A stretch of DNA of 14,737 nt, from positions 3,150 through 17,886 of the forward strand of contig DNNV01000396.1 in assembly GCA_003497505.1 (NCBI GenBank), read 5' to 3'. Below the pieces are notes generated by a model. That model saw nothing but the letters and a program-made list of their open reading frames with translations. It was not told where the DNA came from and ran no database searches. This document shows positions 14,552 through 14,737 of the stretch, one piece after another. Position 1 is the stretch's first letter. Every line of letters begins with the position of its first letter. This stretch comes from Clostridiales bacterium. Its GTDB lineage: Bacteria > Bacillota > Clostridia > Tissierellales > Sedimentibacteraceae. Both the position numbers and the translations under genes were made by a program.

Positions 14552-14590
14552 ATATTAGTATTATCCGATATTTCTTAATTACCCAATATT
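14544..14590. repeat. Three degenerate 13-bp repeats around the cbiJ stop
   Basis: ATTACCCGATATT (14544-14556), ATTATCCGATATT (14560-14572) and ATTACCCAATATT (14578-14590) occur at 16- and 18-base spacing. The last copy encodes the final residues of cbiJ. They could be operator sites or a local duplication. Confidence 0.55.
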
Positions 14591-14737
14591 TCTTCCATGG
14601 CAGTTCTTATTTCGTCCATGGAATACGACTTTTTATTTTCCTGTCTTTTTATGACGAGTGGTATTATTCCTTCCTTAAGTGCAGCGGAAATCTTTTCAGG
14701 GAATCCTCCCCTTATTCCTGTTTCCTTGGTTACAAGG
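14575..14737 (-). CDS. cbiJ: Probable precorrin-6A reductase (CbiJ/CobK), C-terminal end only
   Basis: The last 53 codons of a gene that runs off the right edge. The visible protein begins LVTKETGIRGGFPEKISAAL, continues KEGIIPLVIKRQ and ends EEILGN. The (V)TKxTGxxGGFxEKIxAAxxxGIPxxVIKR pattern is that of the C-terminus of precorrin-6A reductases, which reduce the corrin macrocycle with NAD(P)H in B12 synthesis. Only a fifth or so of the usual protein is visible, so fusions or a related reductase cannot be excluded. It is 144 bases upstream of the binding-protein gene in the same direction, which places the transporter, cbiK, flavodoxin and radical SAM genes downstream of a likely cobalamin-synthesis cluster. 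Confidence 0.62.
   Translation of the reverse strand, partial: LVTKETGIRGGFPEKISAALKEGIIPLVIKRQENKKSYSMDEIRTAMEEILGN

Overview
The window looks like the chromosome of an anaerobic Firmicute (Clostridia or Tissierellia type). It is AT-rich, its ribosome-binding sites are purine-rich, and the acpS - lipoprotein - ndoAI - ndoA block is the order known from Bacillus and Clostridioides. A GerS-like lipoprotein hints at a spore former. No tRNA, rRNA, IS element or CRISPR array was seen.

Left half (1-6850), housekeeping genes: folC (+), facing the minus-strand operon acpS > GerS/YdcC-like lipoprotein > ndoAI (antitoxin) > ndoA (toxin RNase). Divergent from acpS is upp, followed by a MATE exporter and a diacylglycerol/lipid kinase (both +). 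A lone QueT-family membrane protein (-) faces the lipid kinase. Hairpin terminators sit at 1403-1430, 3939-3963 and 6291-6329.

Middle (6850-7331): a gene-free regulatory stretch. It holds a complete cobalamin riboswitch (6943-7096, -) in the leader of the QueT-family gene. A near-consensus promoter is placed so that its predicted start falls on the first base of the riboswitch. A perfect 21-bp inverted repeat overlaps that promoter.

Right half (7332-14737), all on the minus strand. In transcription order: 3' end of a probable cbiJ (precorrin-6A reductase), two tandem paralogous class-III substrate-binding proteins, a FecCD-type permease, its ATPase, a CbiK-type chelatase ending in four histidines, a flavodoxin with a His-rich C-terminal extension, and a radical SAM protein of the ChuW/HutW/HmuW (anaerobic haem-opening) family. 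The likely logic is uptake of a metal tetrapyrrole, reduction by the flavodoxin, and radical ring opening or metal exchange. This is joined to cobalamin synthesis through CbiJ and CbiK. Whether the imported ligand is haem, a corrinoid or an iron chelate cannot be settled from sequence alone. Hand counts on a few lines suggest this half is richer in GC than the left half.
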